Position numbers and translations under genes: made by a program
Shown: positions 1-6,159 of the stretch, piece after piece
Layout: every line of letters begins with the position of its first letter
How positions within the stretch are numbered: position 1 is the stretch's first letter
Notes under the pieces: generated by a model
The model's database searches: none
Told to the model about the DNA's origin: nothing
Seen by the model: the letters and a program-made list of their open reading frames with translations, nothing else
Assembly (NCBI GenBank): GCA_002733945.2
Contig: NVXO02000002.1
Coordinates: 31,241 to 47,936, forward strand
DNA: 16,696 nucleotides
Direction of reading: 5' to 3'
From: Sulfurimonas sp.
Lineage (GTDB): Bacteria; Campylobacterota; Campylobacteria; Campylobacterales; Sulfurimonadaceae

Positions 1-791
1 CGTTTAATAGCACGAGACATTTTCTCTTGACCTACACTAAATTGTGAACATGCATAAATAGTTATATCTTTATGATCTTCAAGGCGCTTGTTGTCAATAA
101 TCTCAAAAGTATAAATCGCTTCTATCTCATCACCAAAAAACTCAATGCGAATAGCTTCTTGCTCAAAATAAGGAGGGTAGATATCTAAGCTTTCACCATT
201 AACACGGATATGACCTGAGTCAAAATAAGTGTCATTTCTAGAATATCCCATCTCCACTAAACGCAGCAAAAGTTTCTTCTGGTTTATCTCATCACCAACT
301 GCTAAAACCTGAACCATATTGAGATACTCTTGGGGATCACCAAGACCATAGTTAGCAGATACAGAAGCGATAACTATTACATCATCATAAGAGAGAAGAT
401 TTGCTGTAGAAGATAGACGCATTCGTTCAAGTTCATCGTTAATAGCAGAATCTTTTTCTATAAACAAATCTTGCCGAGGAATATAAGCCTCGGGCTGGTA
501 GTAGTCATAGTAAGAAACAAAATACTCAACATGATTGTTAGGAAAAAACTGACGAAACTCCGAATACAACTGAGCCGCTAAAGTCTTGTTATGAGTCATG
601 ATGATAGTGGGCATCTTTACATTCTCAATGATCCGTGCCATAGTATGTGTTTTACCACTACCTGTCACACCTTCAAGAGTCTGATAACGATTTCCATCAA
701 GTATACTTTTAGTCAGTACTTTAATAGCTTCCGGCTGATCACCGGCTGGTTGATAAGGAGAGGTTACTTTAAATTCTGGTTTCTTTTTCAT
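1..791 (-). CDS. uvrB: UvrB, excinuclease ABC subunit B (N-terminal part, 3' end outside window)
   Basis: UvrB is the damage-verification helicase of nucleotide excision repair. It is loaded onto DNA by UvrA and then recruits UvrC. The reading frame gives 263 residues, about 40% of a usual ~660-residue UvrB, and runs off the left edge. It opens [20 protein letters not shown], with the family's Q-motif-like [11 protein letters not shown], then Walker [13 protein letters not shown] near residue 42. The beta-hairpin region follows, with [19 protein letters not shown] residues (here [19 protein letters not shown]), then [18 protein letters not shown] and the domain-2 segment ending [10 protein letters not shown]. 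The ATG at 789-791 is the only sensible start. No Shine-Dalgarno precedes it, and a TATAAT box ends only 7 bases upstream, so the message may be leaderless. Confidence 0.97.
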   Translation of the reverse strand, partial: MKKKPEFKVTSPYQPAGDQPEAIKVLTKSILDGNRYQTLEGVTGSGKTHTMARIIENVKMPTIIMTHNKTLAAQLYSEFRQFFPNNHVEYFVSYYDYYQPEAYIPRQDLFIEKDSAINDELERMRLSSTANLLSYDDVIVIASVSANYGLGDPQEYLNMVQVLAVGDEINQKKLLLRLVEMGYSRNDTYFDSGHIRVNGESLDIYPPYFEQEAIRIEFFGDEIEAIYTFEIIDNKRLEDHKDITIYACSQFSVGQEKMSRAIK

Positions 792-798
792 TGGTGAA

Positions 799-804
799 AT
801 TATA
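799..804 (-). promoter_or_regulatory. -10 box of uvrB
   Basis: On the minus strand the sequence reads AATTTAGCTATAATTTCACC just before the uvrB ATG. TATAAT ends 7 bases from the start codon, which puts the expected transcript start at or next to the A of ATG. No -35 is clear, as is usual in Campylobacterota. Confidence 0.6.
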
Positions 805-909
805 GCTAAATTGCTTAAATGAAGTGGATTTTGAGTGTTTTTTAGAGATGTGGCTGTTTATATGCTGCCGAGAAAGTTGTTTGTTAACTTAGAGAGCAAA
901 AATATTTTA

Positions 910-1278
910 TTAGGATTTAGAAGTAAAAAACATTTTCTTAAAGTCGTTTACACCTTTTTGAGTTAGTACAAGAGTAAGACCATCCTCTCGTACCTCAATG
1001 TATCCGTCTTTATTAAGTTCTTTTATCGCTATTTCAAGTGAATTTTCCTGCTTTGAAGTTAGTTTCGTAATGATATTTTTAACTATATCTTGTTTAGTCA
1101 TAATATAACCAACCCGATTGTGTTCTTTAAACCAACTACTAAACATCTGTTTGACTTGGTTTTTGTAATTTATCTCTCCATTACTTTTTGGAGGAGCCTT
1201 TCTTTTTTTATTGTAGGGAGTCTTAAGTTCATTTGATTTATCAGACTTGTTAAACTTTTTTGAAGGAGAGGGTTTCAT
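910..1278 (-). CDS. Small basic protein with winged-helix-like C-terminus, unknown function
   Basis: This is a 122-residue protein. Residues 1-40 are rich in Lys, Ser, Asn and Pro (MKPSPSKKFNKSDK...KKRKAPPKSN) and look like a disordered, nucleic-acid-binding tail. Residues about 55-122 have a winged-helix pattern: helices around MTKQDIVKNIITKL and LEIAIKELNKDGYI, followed by a beta-wing-like EVREDGLTLVLTQKG. The start is supported by AAGG six bases before the ATG (AAGGTACAATATG). It lies between uvrB (same strand, 118-base gap) and the accessory block, and is divergent from the nuclease gene at 1445. It could be a local transcription regulator or a chromosomal housekeeping protein. I do not recognise a named family. 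Confidence 0.75.
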   Translation of the reverse strand: MKPSPSKKFNKSDKSNELKTPYNKKRKAPPKSNGEINYKNQVKQMFSSWFKEHNRVGYIMTKQDIVKNIITKLTSKQENSLEIAIKELNKDGYIEVREDGLTLVLTQKGVNDFKKMFFTSKS

Positions 1279-1361
1279 ATTGTACCTTATAATTGTGCTA
1301 TTGTTTTTAGTTCATCACTATCACATAATCTTAAAATTCTAGTTTATTTGTTATTAGTAAA

Positions 1362-1367
1362 ATTATA
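1362..1367 (-). promoter_or_regulatory. -10 box of the winged-helix gene
   Basis: On the minus strand GCAATTAAGCTATAATTTTA precedes the gene starting at 1278, with an expected leader of about 77 bases. The core AATT..GCTATAATTT is nearly identical to the uvrB and antitoxin promoters in this window. Confidence 0.5.
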
Positions 1368-1432
1368 GCTTAATTGCTGTTTCAATGCTTTATTACTACC
1401 TACTGCTACCATAAGGCTGACGAGAAATTAGA

Positions 1433-1438
1433 TATAAT
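1433..1438 (+). promoter_or_regulatory. -10 box of the accessory nuclease gene
   Basis: TATAAT in GATATAATTATAATATG lies 6 bases before the ATG at 1445. The predicted transcript start falls on or beside the start codon, and there is no Shine-Dalgarno sequence, so a leaderless message is likely. A second overlapping TATAAT directly abuts the ATG. Confidence 0.5.
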
Positions 1439-1444
1439 TATAAT

Positions 1445-2266
1445 ATGAATCAAAAGCTAATTAAATCAAAAATAAATTCTAGTGATGTTCTTGAAAATGC
1501 TAAACATATCGAAAAAATATATAGTGATGAAGATGTAAAAATCAATAGTCAATCTTTCTTGGGTCTCATATTGAAAGATGTAAAAGAAAATTATTCTGAT
1601 GAGAATTCTCCACTACTTATTTTTAATGTATTACATGTTAGCAGGATAGCAGAAGCATTGGAATATTTAAATAGTGTTCCTAATAAAAAAAAGTATTTAT
1701 ATGACCTACTAAAAGGCAGTTTAGACTTTATGAAAAATACACCATCCCATGCTAAAAGTATTTTATGGGAATTAGAAGTATTTACTAAAATAAAAAAAAA
1801 CATTTCAACTGTATCTTTGAATGAGCCAGATATTGTTGTAGATTTTGAGAAAGTTAATATAGGTATTCCCTGTAAAAAAATATCTTCTGAAAAAGGGCTT
1901 CAAAGTGTATTATCTAAGGCAGTCAGTCAGATTGAAAAGAATGCATTTGAATTTGGAATTGTTGCCATTGATATAGATAATATATTACCAGAGAATATGG
2001 TTATGCAAGCAAAATCGAGTAAAGAAGCTTTAGATGGCTTATTTAATAATAATATTGAATTTATCAATCGACATGAGCATCATTTTCTGAAATATTTAAA
2101 TAGTAGTAGAATAATTGCTGTTTTAATATCAAGTTCTGTTATTGTTGCTATTAAAGATGAATCTCCAAGGTTTAATAATGCTTTTCAATGGGCAGTTTGG
2201 ACTGTACCAAATTTAAAAGTAGAACATAAAGAAATGATAAATAAATTTAAACAAGTGATTTTATAA
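1445..2266 (+). CDS. Putative PD-(D/E)xK-fold nuclease, first gene of the accessory cassette
   Basis: This 273-residue protein has no signal peptide or membrane segment. Residues 105-165 have the order of a PD-(D/E)xK restriction-endonuclease-like core: acidic residues in a helix (LWELEV, E109/E111), then a strand with PDIVV (P128, D129), then a strand ending GIPCKK (140-145, K144), then a helix with Gln (VSQIEK, Q162). After it come the hydrophobic strands FGIVAIDID and RIIAVLISSSVIVAI. In many relatives the third motif is IECK. Here the usual Glu is Pro, so the metal site is either changed or completed elsewhere. Residues 1-100 are helical and unrecognised. The HEPN/TOPRIM gene starts 15 bases downstream on the same strand, so the two are probably co-transcribed. 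The fold is inferred from motif order only; catalysis is unproven. Confidence 0.7.
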   Translation: MNQKLIKSKINSSDVLENAKHIEKIYSDEDVKINSQSFLGLILKDVKENYSDENSPLLIFNVLHVSRIAEALEYLNSVPNKKKYLYDLLKGSLDFMKNTPSHAKSILWELEVFTKIKKNISTVSLNEPDIVVDFEKVNIGIPCKKISSEKGLQSVLSKAVSQIEKNAFEFGIVAIDIDNILPENMVMQAKSSKEALDGLFNNNIEFINRHEHHFLKYLNSSRIIAVLISSSVIVAIKDESPRFNNAFQWAVWTVPNLKVEHKEMINKFKQVIL

Positions 2267-2281
2267 AGTGGAGGAACAAAT
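2267..2281 (+). promoter_or_regulatory. Strong ribosome binding site for the HEPN/TOPRIM gene
   Basis: GTGGAGG at about 2269-2275 lies 6-7 bases before the ATG at 2282. It fixes that start and contrasts with the SD-less upstream gene. Confidence 0.6.
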
Positions 2282-3484
2282 ATGGGTTCAATGATTACTT
2301 TAGGTTTAGGAAAATTAGAAGTAGATTGGGGAAAGAATAACTATTTTAGAAATCATTCAAAACTATTTCAAATAGATGATATTAAAAAAATATCATATTA
2401 TTATGCTGATGATATAGAAGAATTTGAAGAAGGATACTCTAAGCAGTTAAAACATGTAAAACCAAGACTAGAACTCCTTGGCTATACCTTCGATACTCTT
2501 GAAGAAATTTTTGATTCACATATAGCTAAAGTAGAAGAATATGAACAAGCACCTGATATTGTGTTTAGTCGACTTGTTGAAATAATACAAGCAATTAATA
2601 TTAGTAATTTTGATTTTGATGACGAGAATGAACCATATGATTATGATTTTGGGGAATTTGTAAAAAAATATTTATTTAAACAAGAAGGATTTATAGAATC
2701 TTTTTCTGAAGATGAATTATTAAGTTGTAATTTAGCTACATTTTTAGAAAGTATAGATGTCTATTTTTTACTAAGAATATTAGCTGAAAATGATGATAAT
2801 TTAGAGTTGAATTTAGAGTGGAGATATTCAGATGTTGTTGATGGTGGTTGGGTAACCTTAGAAGATATACAACAAGGTTTAGAAGATTCTGATAAGTATT
2901 TAATAGTTACAGAAGGTTCATCGGATAGTTTTATTATAAACAAGACAATAAAGTTATTATTTCCTGAAATTGCTGACTTTTTTTATTTTGTTGATATGGA
3001 AGAGCATTACCCCTTTACTGGAACAGGAAACCTATATAGATTTTCACAAGGACTTTCTAGTATTAATATACAAAATAATGTTGTAATAATATATGATAAT
3101 GATGTAGCTGGCATTGAAAAATTTGTTCAAACTCAAAAATTAAAACTACCAAAAAACATGAAGGTCATGCATTTGCCAAAAGTAGAAGATTTTAAAAAAT
3201 TTAATACTGTTGGTCCACAAGGAAATTCTCTAGAAGATATTAATAGTAAGGCAGTTGCAATAGAGTTGTTTTTAGACTTGTCATATCAGGAAGAACGGGC
3301 ACCATCTATAAGATGGACTTCATATAGTAAAGATTTAGATAGCTATCAAGGAGAACTTGAATATAAAGATACTTATGTAACAAGATTTAAAAAAATTAAA
3401 ACTTTTGATGATGGCTATAATAATCAAAAATTAAAACTATTGATTAGTGAAATTATCAGGGTTTGTGTATCAGTTCATATTTAG
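2282..3484 (+). CDS. HEPN/TOPRIM-associated-domain protein (TOPRIM nuclease-like)
   Basis: This is a 400-residue cytoplasmic protein. Its N-terminus, MGSMITLGLGKLEVDWGKNN followed by ...SKLFQ, matches the opening of the HEPN/Toprim N-terminal domain as I know that family (Met-Gly start, short strand, DW-K-N, H..LFQ). Residues 60-200 are mostly helical and very acidic. A TOPRIM domain follows at about 205-305: YLIVTEGSSDSFII with E211-G212, then VVIIYDNDVAGIEK with the DxD pair D272/D274, then KVEDF near 301. These are the metal-binding residues of TOPRIM nucleases, such as those of the OLD and primase families, and all appear intact. The C-terminal ~100 residues are unassigned. There is no ATPase domain here or next door, unlike Gabija or OLD systems. 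Such proteins are found in predicted phage-defence contexts; that role here is inference from domain type and neighbours. Confidence 0.85.
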   Translation: MGSMITLGLGKLEVDWGKNNYFRNHSKLFQIDDIKKISYYYADDIEEFEEGYSKQLKHVKPRLELLGYTFDTLEEIFDSHIAKVEEYEQAPDIVFSRLVEIIQAINISNFDFDDENEPYDYDFGEFVKKYLFKQEGFIESFSEDELLSCNLATFLESIDVYFLLRILAENDDNLELNLEWRYSDVVDGGWVTLEDIQQGLEDSDKYLIVTEGSSDSFIINKTIKLLFPEIADFFYFVDMEEHYPFTGTGNLYRFSQGLSSINIQNNVVIIYDNDVAGIEKFVQTQKLKLPKNMKVMHLPKVEDFKKFNTVGPQGNSLEDINSKAVAIELFLDLSYQEERAPSIRWTSYSKDLDSYQGELEYKDTYVTRFKKIKTFDDGYNNQKLKLLISEIIRVCVSVHI

Positions 3485-3510
3485 GAGGATAACTTATACG
3501 AGGGATTTAA

Positions 3511-3891
3511 ATGAGAACTAAGAAATATACAGACAAAGAACTAAAGATATCCAATAGATACAGCAGTATTAAATCAAGGGTAAATGATTTAGATAAACAC
3601 TGGTCAAGAGAAGACTTTATAGCTTGGTATAAAAGCGAAGAAAAAATATGTTGTTATTGTAAATCAACGGAAGAAGAGTTGACAAAGTTTTATGAAAAAA
3701 ATAACTCCAAAAGAAAAGCTACTAGAGGTCAAACTTTAGAAATTGAAAGAATTGAAGATAAAGAGTACAGTAGGAAAAACTGTAAGCTGTCTTGCTACTG
3801 GTGTAATAATGCAAAATCAGATGTATTTACTTATGATGAATTTTTGCAAATAGGATTAGAGATAGGGAAAGTTATACAATCTAAGTATTAA
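3511..3891 (+). CDS. Small HNH-type endonuclease
   Basis: This 126-residue protein has a zinc-ribbon HNH layout: CCYC at 47-50, LEIERIED at 76-83 in the position of the first catalytic strand (Glu/Arg in place of the classic His), then YSRKNCKL with N90, and CYWCNNAKSD at 95-104 carrying the second CxxC. This variant, with E-x-E-R and CxWCNNAKSD instead of canonical His residues, occurs in stand-alone HNH proteins. The N-terminal 40 residues are basic and probably bind DNA. An in-frame TAA immediately before the ATG rules out a longer start; GAGGG precedes the ATG by 6 bases, and a stronger AGGAGG lies at 3483-3488. It follows the HEPN/TOPRIM gene by 26 bases and probably shares its transcript. 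Confidence 0.85.
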   Translation: MRTKKYTDKELKISNRYSSIKSRVNDLDKHWSREDFIAWYKSEEKICCYCKSTEEELTKFYEKNNSKRKATRGQTLEIERIEDKEYSRKNCKLSCYWCNNAKSDVFTYDEFLQIGLEIGKVIQSKY

Positions 3892-3997
3892 ACTCAAAAT
3901 ACTGCATGTTATAGCTCATGAAGTGTATTTTCTTATTACTTCTGTAGGTAAGATATTTCGAACTAGGTAGTATTATGATTTTTACATTTATTGTGAG

Positions 3998-4003
3998 TAT
4001 AAT
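3998..4003 (+). promoter_or_regulatory. -10 box of the HhH-protein gene
   Basis: GAGTATAATAAC lies 26 bases before the ATG at 4030, and AAAAGGAG (4013-4020) supplies the ribosome binding site. The 138-base gap 3892-4029 otherwise shows only a weak 5-bp hairpin (TCTTA/TAAGA near 3930-3955). The HhH gene can therefore be expressed separately from the upstream cassette. Confidence 0.5.
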
Positions 4004-4029
4004 AACTATAGTAAAAGGAGAAATTTTAA

Positions 4030-4587
4030 ATGAATAGTTTTATCGATAAGTATTCAGAAGTATGGGGTTCTAATCCAAAACAACTAATGGAAGAATACAA
4101 TTACAATCTAGATCTTACTAATAAATTAGATAATTTAAATGTTGATGATTTTAGTAGAGAGTCATTTTATGAAATTATACTATGGAAGCTAAATAGGTTT
4201 CCAATTATTGAAGATACTTTATTAGATGAACTTAAGACACTATCTTCTCTTAAAAATGAGGAACATGAAATATCTAAAGAGATATTAAAAAAATTGTTAT
4301 CTTGTAGTGGTATTAGGTTGCCAATGGCATCAACAATCTTAAGATTTATAAATCCTAATGTTTTTCAAATAATTGATGACCGCGTCTTTAGAATATTATT
4401 TGCAGAAAGTAAAATGCCTACTAAACCAGCAAAGGTTACTGAGAAATATTTGAATAATAGTTGTGATATATATTTTAAGTATATTGATAAATTAGTGGAA
4501 ATATGTGATGATGACTTGCCATTTTTTGATGCTGATAGAATTATATATTTTTTAGATAAAAAACTTGGAAATAAAATTGAGGATTAA
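4030..4587 (+). CDS. Helix-hairpin-helix, DNA-glycosylase-like protein of unknown substrate
   Basis: This is a 185-residue, all-helical, soluble protein. Residues 89-104 (LLSCSGIRLPMASTIL) form a helix-hairpin-helix with the central G-[IV]-x-x-P-x-A pattern, and FINPNVFQIIDDRVFRIL at 106-123 follows. In base-excision glycosylases of the HhH-GPD superfamily an Asp sits in this position after the hairpin, so D116 or D117 is the candidate. There is no FeS cysteine cluster and no recognisable OGG or Nth domain beyond this. The conserved-looking FYEIILWKLNRFP at 46-58 also occurs in small hypothetical proteins of this type. It has its own promoter and RBS, downstream of the HNH gene, and ends 3 bases from the decayed integrase reading toward it. 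A role in recognising modified DNA is plausible but unproven. Confidence 0.7.
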   Translation: MNSFIDKYSEVWGSNPKQLMEEYNYNLDLTNKLDNLNVDDFSRESFYEIILWKLNRFPIIEDTLLDELKTLSSLKNEEHEISKEILKKLLSCSGIRLPMASTILRFINPNVFQIIDDRVFRILFAESKMPTKPAKVTEKYLNNSCDIYFKYIDKLVEICDDDLPFFDADRIIYFLDKKLGNKIED

Positions 4588-4590
4588 ATT

Positions 4591-5252
4591 TTAAATAGAA
4601 GTAGCAAAAATAATTTTGGGAGTGTAATAAATACCCTCTACGGTAGAGACCTTATTAGCCTCACTAAGCTTCATATATCGCAAAGTCATATTTATATCTA
4701 AGTGGTTCATCAGTTTTTTTATCTCAAATATATAGCTAAATGGGAAGCGAAGGTATGTCTCAAAGTATGATTACAAACTCGATGTTTTGCATCATCTTTC
4801 TCCAAACCTTCGTTAAACATTTCATTATAGATGGGTCGCATATGATAAGCGACTATACGATGTGTAAGCTGTCTGCCTTTATTCCAAAAAATATAATCCC
4901 CATTTCTAAAACTGTTTATGAAAACTAAGTCCTCACGTTGAAATATCTTAGAGTTCATATATGCGGTATACCAGCTTTTATTTTTCGTATCGAAGATTTG
5001 TACGGTCTTAGTCTTTAAATCGATGTTACTGTGTTTTATGTTGATTATACTACTGGCTCTAGCTCCTGTACTAAGTACAAACTTGACAAACTATAGTAAA
5101 GGCTTAGCTATTGTAGGTTTACTATTAAATGAGTTTTCCCCTAGAAGTATTAGAAGCCTATAAATTTCTTCTATACTTAAGTAACGCTCTCGAGCATTAC
5201 GGAATATCTCATATAAACTAAACAATTTTTTATTACCTTGTTGAATACACAT
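4591..5252 (-). pseudogene. Decayed phage-type tyrosine integrase (N-terminally truncated, in-frame stop, frameshift)
   Basis: Reading leftward, one frame gives a segment with NARERYLSIEEIYRLL, then a TAG at 5091-5093, then on in the same frame FVKFVLSTGARASSIINIK (catalytic Arg in TGAR) and DLKTKTVQIFDTKNKSWYTA, and later CNHTLRHTFASHLA (catalytic H-x-x-R). That frame stops at 4719. The C-terminal part continues in another frame from about 4733: FEIKKLMNHLDINMTLRYMK, with the final His and the Tyr nucleophile, ending at TAA 4591-4593. About five residues are missing at the shift near 4727-4740, suggesting a small deletion. The N-terminal arm and core-binding domains are absent. A chance ATG at 5250-5252, inside the toxin gene, could start a 53-residue fragment. 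With a stop, a frameshift and a lost N-terminus it cannot make an active recombinase. It marks an old integrated element. Confidence 0.88.
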
Positions 5253-5499
5253 CTTTACGATGTCTTACTCTAATAATTTCTATTAAGAGTTTTTCATCTT
5301 CTAAAAAATATACTACTCTGTAATTACCCACTCTAATTCTAAAATTATGTTCAGTACCCAATAGTTTTTTGTGATTTGTAGGATGAGGATTGAAAGCTAG
5401 TTTCTCAACTGCTTCAAGTACTTTTGGAATCTCTTTTTTGTCGATTTTACGAAGTTCTTTTTGAGCTGAAATTTTCCATTCAATACTATAAAGTGCCAT
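5233..5499 (-). CDS. RelE/ParE-family toxin
   Basis: This 88-residue protein has the RelE/StbE signature. It opens YSIEWKISAQKELRKIDKKE, then VEKLAFNPHPTNHKKLLG, then FRIRVGNYRVVYFLEDEKL, and ends IEIIRVRHRKDVYSTR. The conserved G-x-YR-V-Y and the C-terminal RHRKDVY are the ribosome-contacting and catalytic region of mRNA interferases of this family. The length is typical and complete. The start lies 14 bases inside the antitoxin gene, so translation is coupled in the usual antitoxin-first order. Its stop lies at the truncation point of the integrase remnant, and the integrase frame stays open into its last codons. Confidence 0.93.
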   Translation of the reverse strand: MALYSIEWKISAQKELRKIDKKEIPKVLEAVEKLAFNPHPTNHKKLLGTEHNFRIRVGNYRVVYFLEDEKLLIEIIRVRHRKDVYSTR

Positions 5500-5686
5500 C
5501 AGATTTCAACTCTTCTAAGAACTTTTTATGTGAAGTGGTATTCTCATTTTTTCTATCTGCTATAGCAGTTAAATCTTCGATATCTTCTAACATATTTTCG
5601 AACTCTTCTATAGTTATTATAACGGATACTTTATCACCACTATCATCTGTAATATATTGAGGATGTAAATTAATTGGCATAGTCAT
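5486..5686 (-). CDS. Phd/YefM-type antitoxin (RelB/StbD-like)
   Basis: This 66-residue protein has an N-terminal Phd/YefM-like fold pattern (PQYITDDSGDKVSVIITIEEFENMLEDIEDL) followed by a charged flexible tail that would wrap the toxin (ADRKNENTTSHKKFLEEL). Proteins of this class neutralise the toxin and repress their own promoter. AAGGAG at 5692-5697 lies 5 bases before the first ATG (5684-5686), favouring MTMPIN over the second Met. It overlaps the toxin gene by 14 bases. Confidence 0.9.
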   Translation of the reverse strand: MTMPINLHPQYITDDSGDKVSVIITIEEFENMLEDIEDLTAIADRKNENTTSHKKFLEELKSDGTL

Positions 5687-5712
5687 AGTAGCTCCTTCTT
5701 TTTATTATCTAA

Positions 5713-5718
5713 ATTATA
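5713..5718 (-). promoter_or_regulatory. -10 box of the toxin-antitoxin operon
   Basis: On the minus strand AACAGGAATTTGGCTATAAT leads to the antitoxin, with an expected leader of about 20 bases containing AAGGAG. The same AATTTGGCTATAATTTA core recurs at uvrB and at the winged-helix gene. Confidence 0.55.
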
Positions 5719-5760
5719 GCCAAATTCCTGTTTTAGTTGATTCATAGAGAAAATTTAATA

Positions 5761-5766
5761 TATAAT
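5761..5766 (+). promoter_or_regulatory. -10 box of the small coiled-coil gene
   Basis: ATATATAATACT lies about 49 bases before the ATG at 5815. AAGGA at 5803-5807 is the ribosome binding site. Confidence 0.5.
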
Positions 5767-5814
5767 ACTTAAAATATTACTCATCACTGAGTTAGCATTA
5801 AAAAGGAAAAATAA

Positions 5815-6147
5815 ATGGCTATAGATAATTCACTATATGATTCGCTAGAAAATACATATATAAAGATGAAAGATTATTTTAACAAGATTCAACTTGGACG
5901 AGAACATTCGGCAATGATTGTAAAACATGAAGAGTTAGCTGAGCTATTAGAGACGCTTGATATAGAAGCTATTGAAGAGCAATGGACTGATATAAATGCA
6001 CTGCATAAAGAATTTGACGACATCAAAGAGCATTCTAAGCAAGTGATAGAAGATCTAAATGCTAATGGTGATTCTGTAATCACTGCAGATAAGGTTGTTA
6101 GTGGACTAGATACAATATTATCAAAAATCTCTAAGATAATTGTATAA
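5815..6147 (+). CDS. Small acidic coiled-coil protein, unknown function
   Basis: This 110-residue, cytoplasmic, acidic protein is almost entirely helical. It has long heptad-like stretches (LYDSLENTYIKMKDYFNKI; HEELAELLETLDIEAIEEQW; LHKEFDDIKEHSKQVIEDL) and no Cys. I do not recognise a family. It has its own promoter and RBS, is divergent from the toxin-antitoxin pair and convergent with aroK, whose stop codon is 12 bases away. Base composition is like the chromosomal genes, so this probably lies outside the mobile block. Confidence 0.8.
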   Translation: MAIDNSLYDSLENTYIKMKDYFNKIQLGREHSAMIVKHEELAELLETLDIEAIEEQWTDINALHKEFDDIKEHSKQVIEDLNANGDSVITADKVVSGLDTILSKISKIIV

Positions 6148-6159
6148 ATTAAATACTAT

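Noticed and set aside
591..797. Plus-strand 68-residue frame
   Set aside because: It lies antisense to the start of uvrB and has no protein-like features.
1445..3891. Classical type II restriction-modification system
   Set aside because: No methyltransferase motif (such as an SAM-binding FxGxG with NPPY/DPPY) is visible in or near the cassette.
3926..3956. Possible terminator after the HNH gene (TCTTA...TAAGA)
   Set aside because: Only a 5-bp AT stem with a long loop and no T-tract.
4719..4958. Stand-alone 79-residue gene with HTLRHTFASHLA
   Set aside because: It is only a middle piece of the broken integrase: homologous sequence continues upstream in the same frame past a TAG and downstream in another frame, so it is reported as part of the pseudogene.
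5424..5660. Plus-strand 78-residue frame
   Set aside because: It is antisense to the antitoxin and toxin, which are far better supported.
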